The notes under the pieces were generated by a model that saw only the letters and a program-made list of their open reading frames with translations, made no database searches and was not told where the DNA came from. 64,000 bases of DNA from Lentzea albidocapillata subsp. violacea (GTDB lineage: Bacteria > Actinomycetota > Actinomycetes > Mycobacteriales > Pseudonocardiaceae): positions 26,412 through 90,411 of the forward strand of contig NZ_FNET01000028.1 of assembly GCF_900100275.1 (NCBI RefSeq), written 5' to 3'. Position numbers and translations under genes: made by a program. Shown here piece by piece: positions 34,402 to 42,994 of this stretch; the first letter of the stretch is position 1; every line of letters begins with the position of its first letter.

Positions 34402-34966
34402 GACTCCGCCATCGGCCGGTGCACCGGTTCCTCCGCTGTGCAAGGCGCTTGCCTCCCGTCGAGCTTCGTGAGGGATGTATGTCGCTATCACACACGTCGA
34501 CCCGTAGATCATCAAAGCTGGTCACTCGAACAGGTCATCGGGAGCGCGCCGTCGTAGTGTTACCAGCCTTGCCCGTCAAGCTCGCCAGACGTCCGGTGTC
34601 GCCGCTTTGAGCTGCGAACATACGCCTGACTCAAAGTGATCAACCGTGTCGTAGGTCGCCGCCGGCTTCGAGAACGAGTGGACGTGAGCCGCGAGCGATG
34701 AGGCCGCAGCGACGCCGGATTCGCTGGTGCCGATGACATGGCGTTGTGGCTGCCCATGGGCATCTGGAAGTAGCCGTCGTCGGGCTGGTGGGTTATGGGT
34801 GTCTAGCTGGTAAGAAGGCGGTGTCGCGCCACACCCCGGGGTGTGGCGCGATGCGTTCGCGGACGCCAAGGGTGCGGAAGCCGGCGGCGTGGTGCAGGGC
34901 GAGGCTAGCGCGGCTCGCGGGGGAAGATCGAGATCTGCGGCGCGGTTGTCTTACTTCGCCCGCGCG
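34402..34966. other. Intergenic region between two defence-type genes
   Basis: About 565 nt without a supported gene. It holds the perfect palindrome at 34824 and probably the promoter of the three-gene operon. The stretch 34402-34515 is open in the effector frame and could be its true N-terminus. Confidence 0.5.
34824..34851. repeat. Perfect 28-bp palindrome
   Basis: TCGCGCCACACCCC is followed directly by its exact complement (GGGGTGTGGCGCGA), with no loop. It lies 116 nt past the stop of the TIGR04141-type gene and about 420 nt upstream of the effector start. It could be an operator, a cruciform-forming site or an unusual terminator. Confidence 0.8.
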
Positions 34967-36706
34967 TCAGTTGATGACCGCGACGTGCACCGGGATGCCG
35001 TACGTGGTCAGGGTGTTCCACGCTGAGACGAGGGTCGATCGCGCGAAGGTGAACAGGCTGTCCGCGGTGAGCGGCTTGTCCGATCGGTGGATCGCGAACA
35101 CAACGCTGCCTGGACGTGGCCCCATCTTCTGGGCACGTGCGGGGTTCTGCTTGGCGACGAGCTGCCGGAACTTCTCCCACGTGTCGGCGTTGGTGAAGCT
35201 CTCGGCGGCGACGAGGCCCTGGGCGAAGAGGTGGCTCAGCGGGCTGGATCCGGTGCTGGAACTGGTCCTCTTGACATGGACGAGTGAGTCGCCGGGGCCT
35301 AGGAGGTCACACGCTTCGAATCCGCGTGGGTGTGCGCGTGTGGTGACGAGCTTCTTGTCCATGCACACGAACCGCTTCTTGCCGGTGTTGGCCACGTGCT
35401 TGTTGTAGTCGTCTTCGTGGATCTTGCCGTCCTTGTTCGGCGGCGCGTCGTTCCATGCGGGCAGCGACCAGGGTGGTGGGCTGGCGAAGGCCTTGCGCAC
35501 CACGGAATCGACGTGCGAGACGTACTCCTCGCCGAGGGCGAACCACTCCCCGTCCAGCAGGATGTGCCTTCCCTGGTTGAGATTCACCTCCGCGGCGATC
35601 CACTGGAGTGCCGACATGCCGTCACTGGAGCTCTTCCCGTGTTCGTCGTAACCGTCGATGTGTCCGCTGCGCAGGCTCGACAGCCGGGTCTGCGGCGGTG
35701 CCAGGTGCAGCGGCCGTGAGATGTGCTCGAGGGTCAGTTCGTCGGTGTCAATCACGGTGCCGTTGATCGAGCCGCGGTAGCAATGCACGTCTGGTCCCTC
35801 GAAGTACTTCGCAGGGTAGGAAATGCCGACCTCGCCGCCGATTGTTCCGTTGCCCGCCAACAGCTCCGCCACCGCGAGTTCGAGCACCTCCCGGCGCTCG
35901 TCGCCGGCGGGAACGCGCTTGACCCACTGCAAGGGTGCGAGCGCGTCGACGACCGGATACTCGGCGAGCACCTTGTTGATCTCTCGGAGGTCGGCCACGA
36001 GTCCGGTGCCCTCGACACTGAGTGGCAGCTTGAGCCCGTCGCGGCATTCGAGGCGCAGCCAGGGGTTGCGCCTGTGCGGCTTCGGGCGCAGGTGGGTCAG
36101 CTGAACCGGGAGGTCCGCGCGTGCCTTCGCGACGAGCTCGCGCACCAGCTCGGCGTGCTCCCGCAGGCCGAAGCTCCACAAGCCCTGGCCGCTGGGCACA
36201 GCGTTGCGATCGACCCGTGACTTCGAGCTCAACGCCCAGCGTGTGAGCTGCTGGATCTCGTCGTCGTCCACGACGCGTACCGCGAAATCGATGCCGAACG
36301 CCCGGTTCACGCGGCTGTCCCTGATCAGCCGCCATCCGTGGTTGAAGGTGACCACGTAGATGGTGCCGTCGACGTCGACGAACACCGCGGCTGAAGCCAC
36401 CCGGCGTTCGTAGCCGAGGTCGACACCGGTCAACGTGTGCACCATCGAGTTCCAGCCGATCTCCTCGGGCTCGGACCAACCGTGCACCAGCAGCCCCGGA
36501 CGGTTGCCTACCCGAACGAACTCGACCTCGAACTCGTTGTCCTCCTCGAGAACCTTCGGCGCGACGCACTCGCGGAGATCGCTGGTGCCGGTCAGCTGGT
36601 AGAGGCTGACCCTGCGTGTTTCGGCGGACGGCTCAGCCTGGTCGTCATCTGAAGGACTGTTCGACTCCACGCCGTGATGGTCTGTGCCATTCGGTCCAGT
36701 TGTCAT
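34967..36706 (-). CDS. TIGR04141/DUF6119 family sporadically distributed protein
   Basis: A 579-aa protein with the family's hallmarks: YQLTGTSDLRECVAPKVLEE near residue 36, then FVDVDGTIYVVTFNHGWRLI, and DKKLVTTRAHPRGFEACDLL with LVHVKRTSSSTGSSPLSHLF in the C-terminal half. The last segment, with conserved Lys/Asp/Glu, hints at a nuclease-like core, but this is not proven. TIGR04141 proteins occur sporadically in defence islands and their function is not established. It is on the same strand as the three-gene conflict operon. Confidence 0.8.
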   Translation of the reverse strand: MTTGPNGTDHHGVESNSPSDDDQAEPSAETRRVSLYQLTGTSDLRECVAPKVLEEDNEFEVEFVRVGNRPGLLVHGWSEPEEIGWNSMVHTLTGVDLGYERRVASAAVFVDVDGTIYVVTFNHGWRLIRDSRVNRAFGIDFAVRVVDDDEIQQLTRWALSSKSRVDRNAVPSGQGLWSFGLREHAELVRELVAKARADLPVQLTHLRPKPHRRNPWLRLECRDGLKLPLSVEGTGLVADLREINKVLAEYPVVDALAPLQWVKRVPAGDERREVLELAVAELLAGNGTIGGEVGISYPAKYFEGPDVHCYRGSINGTVIDTDELTLEHISRPLHLAPPQTRLSSLRSGHIDGYDEHGKSSSDGMSALQWIAAEVNLNQGRHILLDGEWFALGEEYVSHVDSVVRKAFASPPPWSLPAWNDAPPNKDGKIHEDDYNKHVANTGKKRFVCMDKKLVTTRAHPRGFEACDLLGPGDSLVHVKRTSSSTGSSPLSHLFAQGLVAAESFTNADTWEKFRQLVAKQNPARAQKMGPRPGSVVFAIHRSDKPLTADSLFTFARSTLVSAWNTLTTYGIPVHVAVIN

Positions 36707-36768
36707 GGGCCGAATGGGTAGGCCATCTTCACGAGTGGGTGTAACTAGCGTTCAACGCTCACTGATCG

Positions 36769-37326
36769 TTGTCTGCAACGGCGTCGTGGGTGGACACTGA
36801 CGACGTGGACAAACCGGCTGTTCACGCCGAACTGGAGGAAGCCCGAGCGGTCTTCCACCTGCTCCTCGACGCAGCGAGCGAGCAGGATCTACGCCGTCCG
36901 TCGGACGGCACCAGATGGACCAACCGGCAGCTGCTGTTTCACATGCTGCTCGGCTACCTGATCATGCGGGCGCTGCTGAACCTGATGAGAGTGGTCAGCC
37001 GGTTGCCCACGGGTGTCGGCAAGGCATTCGCTCGCTTGCTCAGCGCAGTGACCGCGCCGTTCGACGTAGTGAACTACGCCGGTTCCTGGCTCGGCGGCAC
37101 GGTTCTCGGTCGCGCGCGTATGGCCGGGATGTTCGACCGTGTGATCGCCAAGATGCATCGCAGGCTCGATGCCGAGTCCGAGGCGGGGCTGGCCCGCGGC
37201 ATGCACTACCCCACGCGGTGGGACCCGTTCTTCCAGGACTTCATGACCATGGCCGACCTCTACCGCTTCCCCACGCAGCACTTCCACTTCCACCGGGATC
37301 AGCTCACCCTGCACAGCACCCGGTGA
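36769..37326 (+). CDS. DinB-like protein
   Basis: Up to 185 aa, resembling the DinB/YfiT-like four-helix family. The N-terminal helix has FHLLLDAASEQDLRRPSDGT, then RWTNRQLLFHMLLGYLIMRA; a C-terminal pattern is HYPTRWDPFF, then RFPTQHFHFHRDQL. These His residues are candidate metal ligands. Whether it acts in mycothiol-dependent chemistry is unknown. The TTG at 36769 is the longest start; GTGs at 36790 and 36805 are equally possible and no Shine-Dalgarno decides. It is divergent from the TIGR04141-type gene. Confidence 0.65.
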   Translation: MSATASWVDTDDVDKPAVHAELEEARAVFHLLLDAASEQDLRRPSDGTRWTNRQLLFHMLLGYLIMRALLNLMRVVSRLPTGVGKAFARLLSAVTAPFDVVNYAGSWLGGTVLGRARMAGMFDRVIAKMHRRLDAESEAGLARGMHYPTRWDPFFQDFMTMADLYRFPTQHFHFHRDQLTLHSTR

Positions 37327-37383
37327 GATCGTCGCAAGTGGTGGGTGGCCGACGGCGAACGCGTGCGTTCTAAAGTGGTGGCC

Positions 37384-37788
37384 ATGACGGGCACCCCACG
37401 TCGTCGAGCCGCGCGAGGTCATCTCGGCCGGCTGCTCGCCGTGGTCGCGGTGCTGGCGGGTGTCGCGCTCGGCTTTGGCGTGCAGTGCTCGGACGGCATG
37501 GCCGCTACCGCGTATGCCAGTCCGCCGATGGTCGGCATGCAGGCTCACGAGCCGGTGCCGGCTGGACTTGACGCGCTCGGTGCGTCGCACGGGGACGAGG
37601 GCTCCGTGCCGGACGGGATGCTGATGACCTGCCTGGCGTTCCTCGTCGGCGTGGTCGTGTCCGTGCTGATCGCCCGGCCTGTCGCGGTGTCCCGCGCCGG
37701 ATCGCTCGTCGCGGTTCGGGTGTGGGCGAGGGAGATGCCTCGGCCGCGCGCGCCCAGTCTCGCTCAACTCTGCTTGCTGCGGACGTAG
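37384..37788 (+). CDS. DUF6153-like small membrane protein
   Basis: About 134 aa. The N-terminus is basic, then a membrane helix (GRLLAVVAVLAGVALGFGVQ), an extracytoplasmic loop with Met/His residues (SPPMVGMQAHEPV), a second helix (MLMTCLAFLVGVVVSVLIA) and the typical C-terminus RPRAPSLAQLCLLRT. DUF6153 proteins often sit in copper or metal gene clusters, as here. Function is unknown. A TAAAGT box about 8 nt before the ATG suggests a leaderless mRNA. A second DUF6153-like gene lies at 60285. Confidence 0.72.
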   Translation: MTGTPRRRAARGHLGRLLAVVAVLAGVALGFGVQCSDGMAATAYASPPMVGMQAHEPVPAGLDALGASHGDEGSVPDGMLMTCLAFLVGVVVSVLIARPVAVSRAGSLVAVRVWAREMPRPRAPSLAQLCLLRT

Positions 37789-37885
37789 GAGGAGTCTGCC
37801 CGCTTCACGGCGGGCCTCCATCGACGTGCACTCCGGCCGCGCCGGAGCGCTTCGGCATCCTCGTTCCGCATCTTCAGGAGTTCCG

Positions 37886-38893
37886 TTGAATCTCGCAGCT
37901 GTTCTGGTCACCGGGTTGTTCGCCGGTGGTGTCTCGTGTGCCGCCGTGCAGGGCGGCCTTCTCACCGGCCTCGTCACCCGTCAGCGCGTGGCCGCCACCC
38001 GCTCGCCTGGCGACGACCTCGTGCCGGTCGCCGGGTTCCTCGCGGGCAATCTCGTGTCGCACACCCTGCTCGGCGCGCTGCTCGGTGCGTTGGGTGGCGT
38101 CGTGCAGCTGTCCGTCACGGCCCGTACGTGGCTGCAGATCTGTGCCGGTCTGCTGGTGATCACCTTCGGGCTGGCTCAGCTCGGTGTGCCTGGTTTCCGG
38201 CGCATCGTGGTCGAGCCACCGGCGTCGTGGATGAAGCTCGTGCGCGGCCGGGCACGCTCGCAGGCGGCAGTGGCGCCGGCGTTGCTCGGGTTCGCGACGG
38301 TGCTCGTGCCTTGCGGCGTCACGCTGTCCGTGGAGGCACTGGCACTGAGCTCTGGCTCGGCACTGGCCGGAGCCGCGACGATGGCGGTGTTCGTGATCGG
38401 CACCGCGCCGCTGTTCGCGGTGCTCGGCTACCTCGCCCGCAAGGCCGCGACCGCCTGGCGCGGACGACTGGCCGTGGTCACCGGACTGGTCGTGCTGGCG
38501 ATGGGACTCTTCACCCTCAACGGCGGGCTGGAGCTCGCGGGCTCACCACTCGCGGTCAGCAGGCTCGTGAACACGGTGGCACCCAGGGAAGCGCAGGCGC
38601 AGGCCGCGGCACCGCCGGCCGAGGACGGCCGCCAGACCGTGGTGATCACGGCCAGCGCCGGTTCCTACAGCCCGGCCTCGGTCGAAGCCCGCTCCGGCGT
38701 CCCGACCACGCTGCTCGTCAAGTCTGACAACGCACAAGGCTGCGTCCGGTCGTTCCTCATTCCGGACCGCGACATCGACAAGATCCTGCCGGTGCGAGGC
38801 GAAACGAGCATCGACCTCGGCGTGCTGCAACCCGGCCGGATCGGCTTCTCGTGCGGCATGGGCATGTACACCGGCACCATCACCGTCATCTGA
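37886..38893 (+). CDS. TauE/SafE- or DsbD-like exporter with C-terminal cupredoxin-like domain
   Basis: About 335 aa, starting at TTG with AGGAG 5 nt upstream. Six membrane helices (residues 1-225) include the Cys-Pro motifs GGVSCAAVQGGLL and VLVPCGVTLSVEALAL, as in the sulfite exporter TauE/SafE and heavy-metal-transporter family related to DsbD/CcdA. The C-terminal about 85 residues form a cupredoxin-like beta-sandwich: VVITASAGSYSPASVEARSG, then NAQGCVRSFLIPD and GFSCGMGMYTGTI, with Cys and Met ligands for copper. It is followed by an HMA chaperone gene 14 nt away. A copper or thiol transfer role is inferred. Confidence 0.78.
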   Translation: MNLAAVLVTGLFAGGVSCAAVQGGLLTGLVTRQRVAATRSPGDDLVPVAGFLAGNLVSHTLLGALLGALGGVVQLSVTARTWLQICAGLLVITFGLAQLGVPGFRRIVVEPPASWMKLVRGRARSQAAVAPALLGFATVLVPCGVTLSVEALALSSGSALAGAATMAVFVIGTAPLFAVLGYLARKAATAWRGRLAVVTGLVVLAMGLFTLNGGLELAGSPLAVSRLVNTVAPREAQAQAAAPPAEDGRQTVVITASAGSYSPASVEARSGVPTTLLVKSDNAQGCVRSFLIPDRDIDKILPVRGETSIDLGVLQPGRIGFSCGMGMYTGTITVI

Positions 38894-38907
38894 GCCGGGA
38901 GTCCGCA

Positions 38908-39126
38908 GTGGATACCACGACGCATGTGTTCCAGGTCGGCGGCATGCATTGCGGCAGCTGCGCGATGCTCATCGACGACGCCCTCGAAGACCTCCCGGGC
39001 GTGCGCAACACCCAGACCACGATGAAACACCAGCGCAGCACCGTCGAGCTCGACCGCACGCTCACGAGCACCCAGGACGTGATCGCCGCCATCGAAGGGC
39101 TCGGCTACCAGGTGGTGGAGCTGTGA
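38908..39126 (+). CDS. Heavy-metal-associated (HMA) domain copper chaperone-like protein
   Basis: A 72-aa single HMA domain. The metal site is FQVGGMHCGSCAMLIDDALE (MxCxxC-type), followed by LPGVRNTQTTM and a C-terminal VIAAIEGLGYQVVEL. It starts at GTG with GGGAG upstream. It directly follows the TauE/DsbD-like exporter and is probably cotranscribed. It likely delivers Cu(I), or a similar soft metal, to the neighbouring membrane protein. Confidence 0.88.
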   Translation: MDTTTHVFQVGGMHCGSCAMLIDDALEDLPGVRNTQTTMKHQRSTVELDRTLTSTQDVIAAIEGLGYQVVEL

Positions 39127-39270
39127 CGGCCGGGACGCCGGGCATGGCCACGAAGGAGGAAGTCGCAGACCGCGGAGGTGGAGACGCTCCAGGTCATGCT
39201 GGCTCAACGCGGGGCCCGGCCAGTGTCCTAGGGTTCCGGCACCGGATGGTTGATCTTCGTGAGGAGACCT

Positions 39271-39864
39271 GTGGAACTGGGGCTGGTCGGGCAGGCGGTG
39301 GGCATGTTCGCGGTGACCAACGTCGACGACATCGTGATCCTGGCGCTGTTCTTCAGCCAGGCCGAGGGACGTGGCGGAGCCGCGCGGCTGGTGGCCGGCC
39401 AGTACCTGGGCTTCCTCGCGATCCTCACGGCCGCGATCCTCGGTGCGCTCGGCGCGGGACTGTTGCCGGACAACGTGATCCCGTATCTCGGCCTGCTCCC
39501 GCTCCTGCTGGGCCTCCGCGCGGCGTGGCGAGCCTGGCGTGAGCGCCACGCGGGCGATGACGAGCCGGTGTCTATCGCGGCGCAGGGGCCGGGAGTGCTC
39601 GCGGTCGCGGCGGTCACTTTCGCCAACGGCGGCGACAACATCGGTGTCTACGTACCGGTTTTTACCACCGCCGGGACTGACGGCCTCGTCGTGTTCGCGG
39701 CCGTGTTCCTGATCCTGGTGGCAGTGTGGTGCGCCGCCGGCCGGTACTTCGCCACGCGGCCTGTGATCGCCCGCGCGCTGGCGCGCTGGGGCGACTTCGT
39801 GCTGCCCGCGGTGTTGATCGGTATCGGTGTGTTGATCCTCGTTGAAGGCGGGGTGTTCGGATGA
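39271..39864 (+). CDS. CadD-type cadmium resistance transporter
   Basis: About 197 aa, starting at GTG after GAGGAGA. Five or six membrane helices. The family repeats are FAVTNVDDIVILALFFSQAE and TFANGGDNIGVYVPVF, the paired Asp/Asn motifs of the CadD/LysE-superfamily cadmium resistance transporters. A role in Cd2+ or related export is the family prediction. The upstream leader (39127-39270) contains an unusual CTAGGGTTCCGGCACCGG segment. It belongs to the metal-handling block. Confidence 0.85.
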   Translation: MELGLVGQAVGMFAVTNVDDIVILALFFSQAEGRGGAARLVAGQYLGFLAILTAAILGALGAGLLPDNVIPYLGLLPLLLGLRAAWRAWRERHAGDDEPVSIAAQGPGVLAVAAVTFANGGDNIGVYVPVFTTAGTDGLVVFAAVFLILVAVWCAAGRYFATRPVIARALARWGDFVLPAVLIGIGVLILVEGGVFG

Positions 39865-39968
39865 GCGCGAGTTCTCGGGGGAAGCGATGCACAGACGCGG
39901 ACGAGCCGCCGGTGTGCAGGTGCCGGTCGAAGTGATCGTCTGCTGTGGACGGCCATTGTGGAGTCGAG

Positions 39969-41126
39969 TCAGGTCAGCGGGGTCACCGTGCGGTATTTCC
40001 CGCCGGAGGTCTGCTGCGGTGGTTCGCCAGCATGGGTGACGGTGACGTGGTCGAGTTTGTGGTCGGTGAGCAGTCGGGTGAGCTCGGTGTGCACCGCTTG
40101 CCAGACCTGGTGCGGGTCGGCGCCATATGTGGTGTGCAGGCGGATGCCGAGGTTGGTCGGTGTGGTCTGCACGATCTGGAAGAGCTCGACTCCGGACAGG
40201 CGTTCGAGCGCCAGGCTGAGGGCCAAGGGCGCGATCGTGACCGGTTCGCCGCCACGCGCGGGGAAGGTGAGCAGGTCGGCGGTGCGGCCCTGGACGTGGA
40301 TCGCGGGTAGTGGGTTGCCGCAGGGGCAGGGGGCGGGCCGGAGTTGGACGGCGTCGCCGAGGTCGTAGCGCAAGATCGGTTGGGTGCGGTTAGCGAGGTT
40401 GGTGAGCAGCGCGGTGTGCGAGCGCTCGCCGGGCGGAACGGGTTGGTGGTCGGCGTCGACGGGTTCGAGGATGGCCCAGTCGCTGTTGACGTGCAGCCAC
40501 CCGTGGTGGCAGCTGTAGCTGAGGAATGTGCATTCGTTGGCTGCGTAGCCGTGGCGAACTTTGGTGCCGAACGCGGTGGCGATCCGGTCGTACTCACCTG
40601 AGGGGAGCCCTTCCGCGGACAGGATCACGAGAGCCGGGTCGATGTGCAGGCGGCCTGCCTGCTGTTCGGTGGCCAGCAACGTGCCCATGCTGGCGTAGGG
40701 GCGAGGATGGCCGGGCGGAAGGCGTTGAGCGCCTCGACGAGTCCGGGCATCGGGGTGTGCGCCGCGAAGGCCCTGATTCTGTTGCGGCGCAGTCGATTCT
40801 TGCGCAGCGCCGCCGCGGCGGTGGCGGAGGCGAAGTGGCCGCCGGTGGCGATCAGCATGGTGATGCGCCCGCCTCGCGCCGCGACTCTCATGACGTCAGT
40901 GGCGGTGAGCCAGGAGCCCAGCATGCGTGCGCTGAGCGCGGCGGTGACGGCGAGGGTGCGCTGGTCGGCCAGGAAGATTCCGGGGACGCCTGTGGTCCCT
41001 GAGGTGGTGGTGACGGTGTAGCGGCCGAGGAACTTCTCGCCGATCTGCGTGGGGTCGTCGACGAACGCCCGCACTGCGGCGAGGGTGACGGCCGGGTCGG
41101 TGACCCACTCGTCGAATCGTCCCGGT
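39969..41126 (-). pseudogene. PaaK-like adenylate-forming protein, broken copy
   Basis: It aligns with the intact gene at 49784 over about 390 residues: IGEKFLGRYTVTTTSGTTG, ALNAFRPAILAP, HGYAANECTFLSYSCHHGWL, RYDLGDAVQLRPAPCPCGNP and EPPQQTSGGKYRTVTPLT. The reading frame shifts at about 40697-40701 (one base missing in a GGGG run relative to the intact copy). The N-terminal about 70 residues are missing because the gene joins the FAD-protein remnant at about 41116-41126. It cannot make a full enzyme as it stands. Confidence 0.8.
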
Positions 41127-42372
41127 AGGACGAGCCGGACAGTCCACTGTGGTCGACCACCAGGCGGATCTCGTTGCGCAGGTCCCTCAGCACGTCCAAC
41201 GCGGCCTTGACCGGGTCGGTGACGTTGCCACCGCGTGCCTGACGCAGATCATCGGAAAGCGGTCGCCGCAGCCATGTGCCGAACGCCTGTGGGGAGGAGA
41301 ACTTGCGGTCGGCGTGGGGCCTTGCGATGCGGTCCCAGTCCCAGCGGTCGGAGAACCCGATGCCGAACGCGTCGAGCAGGGAGGGCACACCGGCCTGGTC
41401 CGTGTTGACGTAGTGCGGCCCGAACTCCTCGGCGGCCTTCGCGCCGCGACGGGCACGCAGCAGCGTGGTGTAGTAGACGAACTGCACTTCGCGCGAGACC
41501 AGCGGCCACACGTCAGCGCGGAAGCCGACGTTCTCTCCGCGGGCGGCACGGGCGCGCAACCGCGATATGACCGTGTGCGTGAGGAATATCGGCTCGTGCC
41601 TGCCCGACACACCTTTCTGGTTCTCGCCCGGGAGTGGTAGGGCACGCCGCGCCGGGATCCGGCGTAGATGTCGGGCTCGTGGCCCGAAGGCCGGTACACG
41701 AGGCGCCCGTCAGGGGCGCGTTGGAAACGCCCGCCGCGATCAATGGTGAATCTTGCCAGGTAGTCGAAGAAGTTGAGTCCCATGCCGCGGACGGCCACGA
41801 CCTCACCGGCGCCGATCTCGTCCAGGCCGACCTCCGCGGGGTTCGCGGGTGGCTGGTATCGAAGGCCGTGCGCATCGGCGAACCGGCTCAGCCGTTGTTC
41901 GCTCTCACCCAGCGGCATGTCGATGTGTCCTTGCGCGAGCACTACCGCGCCGAGTCCGGCCAGCCTGGTCCCGTCGGTCAGCGTCACGATCTGCCGTGTG
42001 ATCGCGCCGGTTCTCCGCGGCATCGTCCACCGCGATCGCGGACTGCTCGTGCAGCCTGATCGTCACCCCTGCCGGTGCTGTGCTGCACAGTCTTCTCAGC
42101 ACCCAGTTCAGATAGTGGCCGTAGAGCGCTCGGGTGGGATAGGAGTCCGGAGTCAGCGCACGGGCCTCGCTGCGCACCGCGACGGGGTAGTCGTCGAAGG
42201 GCTCCATGAGCGCCAGCATGCTGGCCCACTCGTACAGGCTGGGACCGGGCACGACCGGGCCCGCGCAGTCGACGCTGTCGTCGGTGAACATCGAGACCTG
42301 CGAGGCCGCGGCGCCGATGTGCCCGGTGTAGATGAGGCGGCCAGGCGAAGGCCGTGCTGTGCCCTGCGGTAC
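41116..42372 (-). pseudogene. FAD/NAD(P)-binding protein remnant, truncated and frameshifted
   Basis: It resembles COG4529-type FAD-NAD(P)-binding proteins: QVSMFTDDSVDCAGPVVPGP, SLYEWASMLALMEPFDDYPV, VVLAQGHIDMPLGE, MGLNFFDYLARFTIDRGGRF and LDVLRDLRNEIRLVVDHSGL. Three frames are needed to read it, with shifts near 42018 and at 41627-41632 (one G missing). The N-terminal GxGxxG dinucleotide site is absent and the C-terminal part stops at SGSSYRDD, where the PaaK-like remnant begins. It is therefore nonfunctional. It follows the ICMT gene directly. Confidence 0.75.
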
Positions 42373-42373
42373 G

Positions 42374-42994
42374 TCAACTCCCGTGGGTCCGGTGGATTCG
42401 CCCGATACCGGGCAGGAACCGGCCGACGCGCGCCGCGTAGTCGGTGTAGGCGCCGGCGTGCGTCCGGCGCAGATAGGGCTCCTCGACTGTGCGTACCTGG
42501 AGCTCGACGCCGGCGAGCATGATGAGGAAACCACCCAGGGCGACCGGGTTGGGCACCATCAAGGTCAGCCCCAGGAAGCCCACGAGCGCCGCACTGAAGA
42601 TCGGGTTGCGGACGAGCCGGAACGGCCCGTGCGTGACCAGCCCGGTGTGCTCGGTCTCGTCCACGGCGATGCGCCACGAACCGCCCATGGCCATCTGGGC
42701 GGCGAAGGTGGCCAGCACACCCAGCATCGCGAGGACCACGCCGAGTACCTGAACACCCGGATGATCCAGCACCGCGAGTGGGCGCAGCGCGGACAGGCCG
42801 CCGATGGGCGCGCCCACGCCGGTGATCAGGACGCCGAGGTTGAACGTCCAGTGTGCCCACCACTGCGTCGATCCGGGCTGGATAGTCCACTGTCGGGTTC
42901 CGGTGTCACCGGTGCGCTGCCGCTGGATCAGCACGCGTGCCGTGGAGAGCAGGACGAAGGTGCCGAACAGGACGAGTGCGGTGACGGCCATCAC
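42374..42994 (-). CDS. ICMT/PEMT-type membrane methyltransferase
   Basis: A 206-aa protein with four or five membrane helices and the isoprenylcysteine carboxyl methyltransferase-like C-terminus: TGLVTHGPFRLVRNPIFSAA, then VRTVEEPYLRRTHAGAYTDY and ARVGRFLPGIGRI. The RNP and EEPYL motifs form the SAM/substrate site in this family. The substrate is unknown. The GTG at 42994 overlaps the stop of the upstream methyltransferase (GTGATG), so they are coupled. The promoter before that gene carries the ATCATCGTC-type operator. Confidence 0.82.
   Translation of the reverse strand: MMAVTALVLFGTFVLLSTARVLIQRQRTGDTGTRQWTIQPGSTQWWAHWTFNLGVLITGVGAPIGGLSALRPLAVLDHPGVQVLGVVLAMLGVLATFAAQMAMGGSWRIAVDETEHTGLVTHGPFRLVRNPIFSAALVGFLGLTLMVPNPVALGGFLIMLAGVELQVRTVEEPYLRRTHAGAYTDYAARVGRFLPGIGRIHRTHGS

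Noticed and set aside
39969..41074. Reading the PaaK-like region as two separate genes
   Set aside because: The two halves align end to end with the single intact gene at 49784 and are joined by one missing base.
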